Assembly: GCA_034189165.1 (NCBI GenBank)
Contig: JAXHVN010000040.1
Location: 20,737 to 84,736, forward strand
DNA: 64,000 bases
Direction of reading: 5' to 3'
Origin: JAASSS01 sp021767745
GTDB taxonomy: Bacteria > Pseudomonadota > Gammaproteobacteria > UBA5335
The notes under the pieces were generated by a model. The model saw nothing but the letters and a program-made list of their open reading frames with translations. It was not told the origin of the DNA and made no database searches. Below are positions 35,354 to 44,679 of this stretch, piece by piece. Made by a program: the position numbers and the translations under genes. Position 1 is the stretch's first letter. Each line of letters begins with the position of its first letter.

Positions 35354-35737
35354 ATGAAGAAGATGATGATGACGGCGGCGATCGTCGGTGCGCTCGCTGC
35401 GCCGCTCGCCGCCCAGGCGCAGATGCAGCCGATGAGCACGAGCGAACTCGCCGCCGTCAGCGGCCAGGGCTACGTGCTCAGTCTGAACGGCATGCCGCTG
35501 TTCGAGATTCCGGGCCTGTACGAGGTGAACCTCGGCGTGAGCCCGGTGCCGATCTCGGGTCTGGTGAACCTGCTCGAGGAACGCTATCCGGGCCAGTTCG
35601 AGTCGGCACGCATGCAGCTGCTCGACGCCGCGAACGGCCGGCTGGCGCTGGTCAGCCAGAACATTTCCGCCGGCCTGCCGGTGCTCCCGTTCATCGGGCC
35701 GATCGAGGTGCTGCTCTCGCTTGACTTCGAGCGCTAG
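35354..35737 (+). CDS. Small secreted protein of unknown function, 127 aa
   Basis: It has a signal peptide (about 1-22, MKKMMMTAAIVGALAAPLAAQA). Right after it comes MSTSELAAVSGQGY, a motif of the type (D/S)xELxxVxGQ seen at the mature N-terminus of several uncharacterised envelope proteins. The rest is hydrophobic/neutral with several Pro and Gly (EIPGLYEVNLGVSPVPISGLV) and ends LLSLDFER, suggesting beta-structure and perhaps outer-membrane association. No cysteine is present in the mature protein. The ribosome-binding site GGAGGGG is strong. A sigma-54-type promoter upstream and a terminator downstream make this a single-gene unit. Function is not known. Confidence 0.8.
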   Translation: MKKMMMTAAIVGALAAPLAAQAQMQPMSTSELAAVSGQGYVLSLNGMPLFEIPGLYEVNLGVSPVPISGLVNLLEERYPGQFESARMQLLDAANGRLALVSQNISAGLPVLPFIGPIEVLLSLDFER

Positions 35738-35772
35738 CGCCAACGCATAACCGCAGAACGCACTCCCAACTG

Positions 35773-35805
35773 AAGCTGCCGTCGGCGCGGGCCGGCGGCA
35801 GCTTT
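35773..35805. terminator. Hairpin terminator between the convergent 127-aa gene and rfbD
   Basis: AAGCTGCCG (35773-35781) pairs with CGGCAGCTT (35796-35804); an inner GGC/GCC pair extends the stem. A short T-containing tract (TTGCTGTTG) follows on the plus strand. It sits in the 88-base gap between two gene ends and could serve both. Confidence 0.65.
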
Positions 35806-35825
35806 GCTGTTGTCCGCCCCTGCCA

Positions 35826-36728
35826 TCAGCCCCTGTGCGGCAGAGCGCCGAGCACGCGGCGCAGCGCCTTGCGCCAATGTTCGGCCGGCAGGGCCAGTGC
35901 CTGTCGGGTGGCCTCGCAATCCAGCACGCTGTATGCCGGCCGGGCCGCCGGCGTCGGATACTGCGCCGTCTTGATCGGCACCACGACCGGCTCGACCGCC
36001 AGATGCCCTGCGGCGGTGGCTTCCTCGGCGATCGCCACGGCGAAGTCGTACCAGCTCGCGCAGCCGGCATCGGTCCAGTGTTGAATCCCGCAGACCGCCG
36101 GCTGCGCCAGCAGGCGCCAGATCGCGCGCGCTACCCCGTCGACTGCGCTCGGCGTGCCGATCTGATCGGCGACCACCCGCAGCGGGGCACCCTGCGCCAT
36201 CAGCCGCAGCATGGTAGTCAGGAAGTTGCGTCCACCCGGGCCGTAGAGCCAGGCGGTGCGCAGCACGACGGCGCTCGGCGCGTGGGCCAGCACAGCCGCC
36301 TCCCCTGCTGCCTTGGTCCGCCCGTAGACGCCGAGCGGTGCCACCGGCGCCTGCGGCGCGTAGGGCCGGCCGGCTGCGCCGTCGAAGACGAAGTCGGTCG
36401 ATAGGTGCACCAGCCGCGCGCCCAGCGCCGCGCAGGACCGCGCAAGGTTCGCGGCGCCGCCTAGGTTGATCGCCTCGGCCTGCGCCGGCTCGGCCTCGGC
36501 GCGATCGACCGCGGTGTAGGCGGCGGCGTTGATCACCACGTGCGGGGCGAGCGCCGCCAACCGGGCCTCGACCTGGCCGGCGTCGGTGATGTCGAGCTGC
36601 GAGCGCGGGCAGGCGATGAGCTCGATCGCGGCCGGCGTGCTGGCGACCAGCGCACGGCCGAGCTGGCCGCCGGCGCCCGCCAGCAGCACGCGCCGGGAGC
36701 CACCCGTCGCCGCCGACTGGCCGTTCAC
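35826..36728 (-). CDS. rfbD: dTDP-4-dehydrorhamnose reductase
   Basis: A 300-residue SDR-family NADPH enzyme for the last step of dTDP-L-rhamnose synthesis. The nucleotide motif GAGGQLGRAL is near residue 18, VINAAAYTAVDRAEAEP is the family hallmark, LSTDFVFDG contains the catalytic Ser/Thr strand and PLGVYGRTKAAGE the YxxxK pair. C-terminal WTDAGCASWYDFAVAI and RPAYSVLD segments are conserved. Its ATG lies inside the last codons of rfbC (4-base overlap), so the genes rfbA-rfbC-rfbD are coupled. Confidence 0.96.
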   Translation of the reverse strand: MNGQSAATGGSRRVLLAGAGGQLGRALVASTPAAIELIACPRSQLDITDAGQVEARLAALAPHVVINAAAYTAVDRAEAEPAQAEAINLGGAANLARSCAALGARLVHLSTDFVFDGAAGRPYAPQAPVAPLGVYGRTKAAGEAAVLAHAPSAVVLRTAWLYGPGGRNFLTTMLRLMAQGAPLRVVADQIGTPSAVDGVARAIWRLLAQPAVCGIQHWTDAGCASWYDFAVAIAEEATAAGHLAVEPVVVPIKTAQYPTPAARPAYSVLDCEATRQALALPAEHWRKALRRVLGALPHRG

Positions 36729-37267
36729 GGCTGAGGCAGCGCCGCCGCGGCCAGCGTCGGCGCTGCCGCGTCCTTGGGCGAGAGGATCGGCGCCCGCCCG
36801 GCGAGCGGCCAGTCGATGGCGAGCTGCGGATCATCCCAGCGGATCGCGCGCTCGTCCGCCGGCGCATAGTGCGTAGTGCACTTGTAGAGCACCTCCGCCT
36901 GCTCGCTGAGCACGCAGAAGCCGTGGGCGAAGCCCGGCGGCACCCAGAGCAGATGGCGATTGGCGGCCGAGAGCTCGGCCCCGACCCAGCGGCCGAAGTG
37001 CGGCGAATCCGGCCGAACGTCCACCGCCACGTCGAACACGGCGCCGGCGATCACCCGCACGAGCTTGCCCTGCGGGCGCCGCAGCTGATAGTGCAGACCG
37101 CGCAGCACATGCCGCGCCGAGCCACTGTGGTTGTCCTGCACGAACGTGGCGGCGATGCCCGCCTCGGCATAGCGCTCGGCATTCCAGCTCTCCAGGAAGA
37201 AGCCGCGCGCGTCGACGAACACCTGCGGCTCGATCAGGCGCACCTCGGGGATCGCCAGCGGCGTCAC
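36725..37267 (-). CDS. rfbC: dTDP-4-dehydrorhamnose 3,5-epimerase
   Basis: A 180-residue cupin. Family blocks: DARGFFLESWNAERYAEAG, FVQDNHSGSARHVLRGLHYQ (with the catalytic His in the LRGLHYQ segment), KLVRVIAGAVFDVAVDVRPDSPHFG and WVPPGFAHGFCVLSEQAEVLYKCTTHYAP. The GTG at 37267 overlaps the rfbA stop (GTGA) and gives the usual family N-terminus, so it is preferred to an in-frame ATG 20 codons earlier inside rfbA. A slightly long Ala-rich C-terminus is present. Confidence 0.95.
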   Translation of the reverse strand: MTPLAIPEVRLIEPQVFVDARGFFLESWNAERYAEAGIAATFVQDNHSGSARHVLRGLHYQLRRPQGKLVRVIAGAVFDVAVDVRPDSPHFGRWVGAELSAANRHLLWVPPGFAHGFCVLSEQAEVLYKCTTHYAPADERAIRWDDPQLAIDWPLAGRAPILSPKDAAAPTLAAAALPQP

Positions 37268-38148
37268 ACGCACCGGTCCGGCTCCTCCGGCAGCGATAGC
37301 AGATAGTCGCCATAGCCGCTCTTGCACAGCGGCGCCGCCAGCGCCCGCAGCTGGGCGGTGTCGATCCAGCCCTGGCGCCAGGCGATCTCCTCCGGGCAGG
37401 CGACCTTCACACCCTGGCGCTCCTCCATCACGCGGATGAAGTGCGCAGCGTCGAGCAGCGCATCGTGCGTGCCCGTGTCCAGCCAGGCGATGCCACGGCC
37501 GAGCCGCTCCACCTGCAGCGCGCCTGCCTGCAGGTAACGCAGGTTCAGGTCCGTGATTTCCAGCTCGCCGCGGGCCGAGGGCCGCAGGCCGCGCGCGTGC
37601 CGGCAGACCTCGCCATCGTAGAAGTACAGGCCGGTGACGGCGTGGCGCGAGCGGGGCCGCGCCGGCTTTTCCTCGATGCCCCGCACCCGCCCGTCGGGCT
37701 CGAAGTCGACCACCCCATAGCGCTCCGGGTCGCGCACCTGATAGCCGAAGATCGTCGCCCCCTCGCGGCGGGCGCCGGCACCGGCCAGCGCCTCGGTCAG
37801 GCCGTGGCCGTAGAAGATGTTGTCGCCGAGGATCAGGCAGACCGGCCCACCATCGATGAAGCGCTCACCGATCAGGAAGGCCTCGGCGATGCCGTTCGGC
37901 GCCGGCTGTACCGCGTACTCCAGCCGCATGCCCCAGCCGGCACCGTCACCCAGCAGCGCCTGGAAGTGCGCCCGATCGCGCGGCGTGGTGATGATGAGCA
38001 CCTCACGCACGCCTGCCTGCATCAGCGTCGCCAGCGGATAGTAGATGAGCGGCTTGTCATAGACCGGCATCAACTGCTTGCTGACCGCGGTGGTCAGCGG
38101 CAGCAGGCGGCTGCCGGTGCCGCCGGCAAGCACGATTCCCCTGCGCAT
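37264..38148 (-). CDS. rfbA: Glucose-1-phosphate thymidylyltransferase
   Basis: A 294-residue nucleotidyltransferase making dTDP-glucose. The N-terminal signature GIVLAGGTGSRLLPLTTAVSKQLMPVYDKPLIYYPL is intact, followed by NGIAEAFLIGERFI, LILGDNIFYGHGL and WLDTGTHDALLDA. The ATG at 38148 starts right before this signature. rfbB (dTDP-glucose 4,6-dehydratase), normally in the same operon, is not in the window. It is the first gene of rfbACD with a TAGACT -10-like box 30 bases upstream. The rhamnose donor could feed the LPS locus about 4 kb away. Confidence 0.96.
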   Translation of the reverse strand: MRRGIVLAGGTGSRLLPLTTAVSKQLMPVYDKPLIYYPLATLMQAGVREVLIITTPRDRAHFQALLGDGAGWGMRLEYAVQPAPNGIAEAFLIGERFIDGGPVCLILGDNIFYGHGLTEALAGAGARREGATIFGYQVRDPERYGVVDFEPDGRVRGIEEKPARPRSRHAVTGLYFYDGEVCRHARGLRPSARGELEITDLNLRYLQAGALQVERLGRGIAWLDTGTHDALLDAAHFIRVMEERQGVKVACPEEIAWRQGWIDTAQLRALAAPLCKSGYGDYLLSLPEEPDRCV

Positions 38149-38177
38149 TCTCGGCCCGGGCGATGAAATGACCGCGC

Positions 38178-38183
38178 AGTCTA
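38178..38183 (-). promoter_or_regulatory. -10-like box (TAGACT) for rfbACD
   Basis: TAGACT on the minus strand followed by GCGCGG, 30 bases before the rfbA ATG. The hexamer and GC-rich discriminator recur before prmB, pcm and lpxL. Confidence 0.5.
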
Positions 38184-38283
38184 GCGCGGCCGGCGGGGCG
38201 ACGCCCATGGCGGACGGTCCCTTGCCAGCGCCCGCACCGAAGGTAGAGTGCAAACGCTGACTCAGCTAACGAACGATGTACCC

Positions 38284-38985
38284 ATGCCAACTGCCGCCAT
38301 CCTGCCTGCCGCCCGCGACCGGCGCCATCTGCGTCTGCCGATCGTGCTGGCGCTGCTCTGCACGCTGCTGCCGATCGTGCCGGCCGCCGCCCAGACGCGC
38401 TACGTCACCGATCAACTGGAGATCACGCTGCGGGCGGGGGCCGGCAACGGCTATCGCATCGTCGCCATGCTCCCGAGCGGCGAACGCCTGCAGGTGCTGG
38501 AGCAAAACGAGGAATGGACCCGGGTGCGCACGGGCGAGGGCCGCCAGGGCTGGGTGCTGAGCCGCTACCTCAGCCAGACACCCGCCGCCCGGGCGACGCT
38601 CGACCAGCTACGCGAGACGCTGGCGCGCGAGTCCGACCGCGCCGAGGCGGCGGCCGGCGAGCTGGCCGCCGCCCGCGTCCAGCTGACCGCGCAGGCGCAG
38701 ACACTCGCCGAACAGCAGGCGCGGCAGGCGCAGCTCGAACAGCAGCTGGCGCAGGCCGGCGAGGGCCTTGCCATGGCCGACGCCAACGCAGCGCTGGAGG
38801 CAGAGCTCGCCGCGCAGCGGGAGGAACTGCAGGCGCTGCGGCAGGAACGCGACGCGCTGCAGGCGCGCGAGGCGCGGCAGTGGTTTCTACTCGGCGCCAG
38901 CGTGCTGGGCGCCGGCATCGTGCTGGGCCTGGTGCTGCCGCGCCTGCGCTGGCGCCGCAAGCGCAACGACTGGGGCAGCTGGTAG
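38284..38985 (+). CDS. SH3-domain protein with coiled coil and C-terminal anchor (TIGR04211-like)
   Basis: A 233-residue envelope protein. A signal peptide (about 10-38, ending PAAAQ) is followed by a bacterial SH3 domain (RYVTDQLEITLRAGAGNGYRIVAMLPSGERLQVLEQNEEWTRVRTGEGRQGWVLSRYL), a coiled coil rich in Ala/Glu/Gln (about 105-205) and a C-terminal membrane helix (about 207-225) with a basic tail. This is the layout of E. coli YgiM. Function is unknown, possibly cell-wall related. The ATG at 38284 was chosen; an in-frame TTG-like extension upstream is not conserved. Confidence 0.87.
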   Translation: MPTAAILPAARDRRHLRLPIVLALLCTLLPIVPAAAQTRYVTDQLEITLRAGAGNGYRIVAMLPSGERLQVLEQNEEWTRVRTGEGRQGWVLSRYLSQTPAARATLDQLRETLARESDRAEAAAGELAAARVQLTAQAQTLAEQQARQAQLEQQLAQAGEGLAMADANAALEAELAAQREELQALRQERDALQAREARQWFLLGASVLGAGIVLGLVLPRLRWRRKRNDWGSW

Positions 38986-39002
38986 GCGAGCCGGCGCCGA
39001 CA

Positions 39003-39040
39003 GCCGCCGGGCACGCGGCGAAAACGCCCGGCCCGGCGGC
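39003..39040. terminator. Hairpin between convergent SH3-protein gene and thiC
   Basis: GCCGCCGGGC (39003-39012) is the exact reverse complement of GCCCGGCGGC (39031-39040), and an inner GGCG-AAAA-CGCC hairpin stacks within it. No T-run follows on either strand. Its place between two gene ends suggests transcription termination or mRNA 3' protection. Confidence 0.5.
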
Positions 39041-39091
39041 CATACCTGTCGCGCCGCCCGCACAACCCGGCGTGACCGCCGGTGAACGGCG

Positions 39092-40972
<1,881 letters not shown>

Positions 40973-41026
40973 GGGCGTCCCTCTGGGGTGGGAGCGGCGG
41001 AGACGGCGCGCCGGCCGGCGGCGTCG

Positions 41027-41039
41027 GTGATCGAATCAC
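41027..41039. promoter_or_regulatory. Palindrome upstream of thiC
   Basis: GTGAT-CGA-ATCAC, a perfect 5-bp inverted repeat with a 3-base centre, 55-67 bases upstream of the thiC start in an otherwise GC-rich gap. It could be a repressor or activator site. No known consensus is assigned. Confidence 0.4.
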
Positions 41040-41082
41040 GGTAATCAAGGCCCGGACGCGATGCAATCGGCGCGCAGGCGCG

Positions 41083-41091
41083 TGCTAGACT
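41083..41091 (+). promoter_or_regulatory. Extended -10 box for pcm
   Basis: TGC-TAGACT followed by GCGCCC. The TGn extension can replace a -35 element, and no good -35 is visible. Transcription would start near 41098, about 58 bases before the pcm GTG. Confidence 0.55.
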
Positions 41092-41155
41092 GCGCCCGCA
41101 GCGGCCGGGCGCCGATCGTCCGCATCGCCGCGATCCCGACCCGAAGGAGCTCACC

Positions 41156-41818
41156 GTGGCCGACGCTTCGCTGCAGACGGCGCGCGAGAACATGATCGAA
41201 TCCCAGGTGCGCACCTGGGACGTGCTCGACCAGCGGGTGCTGGATCTGATGCGCGAGATCCCGCGTGAACACTTCGTCCCGCCGCGCTACCGCAGCCTCG
41301 CCTATGCCGATACCCAGGTGCCGCTGGGGCACGGCCAGGTGATGGAGCCGCCCAAGCTGATCGGCCACATCCTGCAGAGCACCGCGCCGGGCCGGCGCGA
41401 CCGCGTGCTGGAGGTCGGCACCGGCAGCGGCTATCTCACCGCCTGCCTGACGCGGCTGGCCCGCGAGGTCGACAGCGTCGACATCTTCCCCGAGTTCACC
41501 GCGCCAGCGCAGGCGCGCCTGGATGCGCTGGGGCTGACGGCGAATCTCTCGACGCAGGATCTGGCTCGCGGCCCGGAAGCTGCCGAGCAGCGCTACGACG
41601 TGATCGTGGTCACCGGCTCGCTGCCCTGCCCGCACCAGGGATTCCACCGCGCGCTGGCCCTGAACGGGCGGCTGTTCATGGTGGTCGGCACGCTGCCGAT
41701 CATGGAGGCGCTGCTGATCACCCGCGTCGGCGTCGACCAGTGGGCCAGCGAGAGCCTGCTGGACACCGCACTGCCGCCGCTGGTGAACGCCCCCACGCCC
41801 GACCCGTTCCACTTCTGA
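41156..41818 (+). CDS. Protein-L-isoaspartate O-methyltransferase family protein
   Basis: A 220-residue SAM enzyme of the Pcm fold: N-terminal REHFVPPRYRSLAYAD, then PLGHGQVMEPPKLIGHIL, SAM motif VLEVGTGSGYLTACL, and VDIFPEF. It repairs isoaspartyl residues or, in this paralogous branch linked to rhodanese/tolC genes, has an unproven target. The usual Pcm motif around the substrate-contacting TIS(Q/A)P segment is changed to PLGHGQVMEPP, so activity on isoaspartate is not certain. Start is GTG with AAGGAG 6 bases upstream. Rhodanese follows after 17 bases. Confidence 0.88.
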   Translation: MADASLQTARENMIESQVRTWDVLDQRVLDLMREIPREHFVPPRYRSLAYADTQVPLGHGQVMEPPKLIGHILQSTAPGRRDRVLEVGTGSGYLTACLTRLAREVDSVDIFPEFTAPAQARLDALGLTANLSTQDLARGPEAAEQRYDVIVVTGSLPCPHQGFHRALALNGRLFMVVGTLPIMEALLITRVGVDQWASESLLDTALPPLVNAPTPDPFHF

Positions 41819-41835
41819 GGCCGCCGGAGTCCGCC

Positions 41836-42162
41836 ATGTCCGCGCCTGCCGAGATCGACGTCGCCACCCTCGCCGCGCAGCTCGCCGAGGGCGATGGGCC
41901 CGTGCTGCTGGACGTGCGCGAGGACTGGGAGCACCAGCTGGTCGCCCTGCCGGACGCACTGCACGTGCCGATGGAACAGGTTCAGGCGCGGCTGGCCTCG
42001 CTCCCGCGGGACGTGCCGCTGGTCGTCTATTGCCACCACGGCGGGCGCAGTGCGCACGTGACCGAACTGCTGCGCGCGCAGGGCTTCGACCAGGCCAGCA
42101 ACCTCGCCGGCGGCATCGACGCCTGGGCCCGGCAGATCGACACCTCGCTGCCGCGCTACTGA
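41836..42162 (+). CDS. Rhodanese-like sulfurtransferase, single domain
   Basis: A 108-residue single rhodanese domain with the active-site loop Y-C66-HHGGRSA, the usual CxxGxR(S/T) pattern, and strand LLDVREDWEHQLVALPDALHVPM. It can pass sulfane sulfur to an acceptor; the acceptor is unknown. It is probably co-transcribed with pcm. In many Gammaproteobacteria tolC follows this pair; here the convergent hldE comes next, 17 bases on, so tolC is elsewhere. Confidence 0.92.
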   Translation: MSAPAEIDVATLAAQLAEGDGPVLLDVREDWEHQLVALPDALHVPMEQVQARLASLPRDVPLVVYCHHGGRSAHVTELLRAQGFDQASNLAGGIDAWARQIDTSLPRY

Positions 42163-42179
42163 GCCCCCCGCCGCGGGCG

Positions 42180-43616
42180 TCAACCCTCGCCGCCCGGCCC
42201 ACTGCGGATGCGCGCGAGCAGGGCGCTGCTGGAATGGCCGGGCAGAAACGGCATCACCCGCACCTGCCCCCCCCGCGCCAGCACGGCCTGGTGGCCGGCG
42301 ATCTGCTCGAGCCGATAGTCACCGCCCTTGACCAGCACATCCGGGCCGATCGCCTCGATCAGGGCCGCGGGCGTATCCCCGGCAAACGGCACCACCCAGT
42401 CCACGCTGCGCAGGGCGGCGAGCAGCTGCAGCCGGCTCGCGAGCGGGTTGACCGGCCGGTCCGGGCCCTTGAGGCATCGCACCGAGGCATCGTCGTTCAC
42501 CGCCACCAGCAGGCGGTCCCCCAGCGCGCGGGCCTCGGCGAGATAGGCCACGTGGCCCGGGTGCAGCAGATCGAAGCAGCCGTTGGTCATCACGATGCGC
42601 TCGCCGCGCCGGCGCGCGGCCGCCACTTCCGCCTGTAGCACCGGCCAGTCCAGCACACCCTGCCGGACGGCCGGCTCGACCGGGGCGAGCGCCGCCTGCA
42701 GCTCGGCGGGGGTGACGGCGACGGCGCCGGAATGACCCACCGCCACGCCGGCCGCGGCGTTGGCGAGCCAGGCCGCCGCCGGCCAGTCCAGACCGGCGGC
42801 GAGCGCGCCGGCGAGCCAGGCGATCACGGTATCGCCGGCGCCGGTGACGTCGAAGACCTCCCGCGCCCGCGCCGGCAGGTGCCGGACGCTGTCGCTGCCC
42901 AGCAGCGTCATGCCGGCCTCGCTGCGGGTGACCAGCAGCCGCTCGAGGCCCAGCTGCCGGCACAGCGCCTGACCCTGCGCCTCCAGCGCCGGCAGATCCC
43001 CGCAGGGCCCGACGATGCGCTCGAATTCGGCGCGATTGGGAGTGATGGCGCTGGCGCCGGCGTAACGACCGTAGTCGGCACCCTTGGGATCGACCAGCAC
43101 GCGCAACCCGCGCGCCCGCGCGGCGGCGATCAGCGGCGCCGGCGCGGCCAGCAGGCCCTTGCCGTAGTCGGAGAGCACGACGATGTCGGTCTCGGCCAAC
43201 GCCGCCTCGAACGCGGTGGCAAGGTCGGGCACCGCCACCGGAGCGACCGTCTCGGCGTCCAGACGCAGCAGCTGCTGATGCGGACCCAGCACGCGCAGCT
43301 TGGTGATGGTGGGACGGTCGGCCAGCGCCCAGAGCCGGGCGCTGATGCCGGCCTGGGCCAGCGTCTCGCGCAGCTGCTCAGCCGCCGCATCGCGCCCGGT
43401 CACGCCGAACAGCGTCACCTGCACGCCCAGCGCGGCCAGGTTCACCGCGACATTGCCGGCACCGCCCGGTCGTGCCGAGCGCGAGCCGACGTGTACCACC
43501 GGCACCGGCGCCTCCGGCGAGATGCGTTCGACCTCGCCGCGCCAGTACTCGTCCAGCATCACATCACCGACGACCAACACGCGAACGCCGGCGAACTCCG
43601 GTATCTGCAGGCTCAT
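42180..43616 (-). CDS. hldE: Bifunctional heptose 7-phosphate kinase / heptose 1-phosphate adenylyltransferase
   Basis: A 478-residue two-domain enzyme making ADP-heptose for LPS core (E. coli HldE has 477). The N-terminal ribokinase domain (about 1-320) has the sugar motif GGAGNVAVNLAALG and the anion hole DVTGAGDTVIAWLAG. The C-terminal nucleotidyltransferase (about 345-478) has MTNGCFDLLHPGHVAYLAEA with the HxGH signature. Both halves appear intact. It is divergent from lpxL, about 118 bases apart, with extended -10 boxes for both. ADP-heptose is also the ALPK1 ligand in hosts, a general property of this pathway. Confidence 0.97.
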   Translation of the reverse strand: MSLQIPEFAGVRVLVVGDVMLDEYWRGEVERISPEAPVPVVHVGSRSARPGGAGNVAVNLAALGVQVTLFGVTGRDAAAEQLRETLAQAGISARLWALADRPTITKLRVLGPHQQLLRLDAETVAPVAVPDLATAFEAALAETDIVVLSDYGKGLLAAPAPLIAAARARGLRVLVDPKGADYGRYAGASAITPNRAEFERIVGPCGDLPALEAQGQALCRQLGLERLLVTRSEAGMTLLGSDSVRHLPARAREVFDVTGAGDTVIAWLAGALAAGLDWPAAAWLANAAAGVAVGHSGAVAVTPAELQAALAPVEPAVRQGVLDWPVLQAEVAAARRRGERIVMTNGCFDLLHPGHVAYLAEARALGDRLLVAVNDDASVRCLKGPDRPVNPLASRLQLLAALRSVDWVVPFAGDTPAALIEAIGPDVLVKGGDYRLEQIAGHQAVLARGGQVRVMPFLPGHSSSALLARIRSGPGGEG

Positions 43617-43640
43617 CCAGCTTCCCTCGGGCGGGCGGCG

Positions 43641-43649
43641 ATGGTAGCA
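43641..43649 (-). promoter_or_regulatory. Extended -10 box for hldE
   Basis: On the minus strand TGC-TACCAT followed by CGCCGCCC, about 25 bases before the hldE ATG. Confidence 0.45.
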
Positions 43650-43709
43650 CGTGGCCCCGCCTCGCCCGCGGTGGGCAGGGCCGGCCCGCGGCCGAGGCCG
43701 GCGCCGCTC

Positions 43710-43718
43710 TGGTAGACT
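43710..43718 (+). promoter_or_regulatory. Extended -10 box for lpxL
   Basis: TGG-TAGACT followed by GCCGCGCC, 17 bases before the GTG start at 43735, which would give a very short leader. Confidence 0.5.
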
Positions 43719-43734
43719 GCCGCGCCGTCACCCG

Positions 43735-44679
43735 GTGGGCACGAGCGTCTTGGCGAGCACATCCGCAGACTCTTCCCGGCCGCCCTCGCTGTGGGCGCCA
43801 CGGCTCTGGCCGAGTTGGCTCGGCATGGGGGCGCTGTGGCTGATCACCCGGCTACCTTTCGGCATGCAGCTGCGCCTCGGCCGGCTGATGGGGCGGCTGG
43901 GCTATCGCCTGATCCGCAGCCGCCGCCAGGTGGCGGCGCGCAACATCGCTCTGTGCCTGCCGGAGCTGGACGCCGCGGCCCGCGATCGGCTGGTGCGGGC
44001 GCACTTCGAATCCTTCGGCATGGGCATCGTCGAGCTGGCGATGAGCTGGTGGACGCCGGCCTCGCGCCTGGCCGGCCGGCTGCAGGTGGAGGGCCTACAG
44101 CACCTGCAGCGGGCCCAGCAGGAAGGCCGCGGGGTGATGCTGGTGAGCGCGCACTTCACCTCCATCGACGTCTCCGGACGCCTGTTCCGGCAGGTGGGCG
44201 ACATCGACGTGCTCTACCGGCGCCACGAGAACCCGGTGATCGAACACTTCATGTCCGCCAGCCGGGCGCGTCTGTTCCGCCACGCCATCGAGCGCAGCGA
44301 CGTGCGCGGCATGATCCGGGCGCTGAAGGCCGGCCGCGCCGTCTGGTACGCACCGGATCAGAACTATCGCGGCAAGCAGAGCGCGATGGTGCCCTTCTTC
44401 GGCATCCCTGCCTCCACCAACACCGGCACCGCCCGGATCGCGCGGCTGACCGGGGCCCTGGTGATCCCGCTGTTCATGGCGCGCGCGGCCGACTACAGCG
44501 GCTATCGCGTGCGCCTGCTGCCGCCGCTGGAGGATTTTCCGAGCAGCGATCCGATCGCCGACACGGCGCGCATCAATGCGCTGATCGAGGCCGAGATCCG
44601 CCGCGTGCCGGCGCAGTATTTTTGGCTCCATCGGCGTTTCAAGCGCCGCCCGCCGGGCTATCCCGACCTCTACGCCTGA
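43735..44679 (+). CDS. Lipid A biosynthesis acyltransferase (LpxL/HtrB family)
   Basis: A 314-residue inner-membrane enzyme adding a secondary acyl chain to lipid A. One membrane helix (about 30-48, MGALWLITRLPFG) precedes the acyltransferase domain with catalytic H140-x4-D145 (HFTSID). Further blocks are WYAPDQNYRGKQSAMVPFFGIPASTNTGTARIARLTGALVIPLF and the C-terminal YFWLHRRFKRRPPG. LpxL versus LpxM cannot be settled by eye. The GTG at 43735 was chosen by its position after the promoter box; a TTG at 43750 is an alternative. The end overlaps the convergent waaA by 10 bases. Confidence 0.92.
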   Translation: MGTSVLASTSADSSRPPSLWAPRLWPSWLGMGALWLITRLPFGMQLRLGRLMGRLGYRLIRSRRQVAARNIALCLPELDAAARDRLVRAHFESFGMGIVELAMSWWTPASRLAGRLQVEGLQHLQRAQQEGRGVMLVSAHFTSIDVSGRLFRQVGDIDVLYRRHENPVIEHFMSASRARLFRHAIERSDVRGMIRALKAGRAVWYAPDQNYRGKQSAMVPFFGIPASTNTGTARIARLTGALVIPLFMARAADYSGYRVRLLPPLEDFPSSDPIADTARINALIEAEIRRVPAQYFWLHRRFKRRPPGYPDLYA

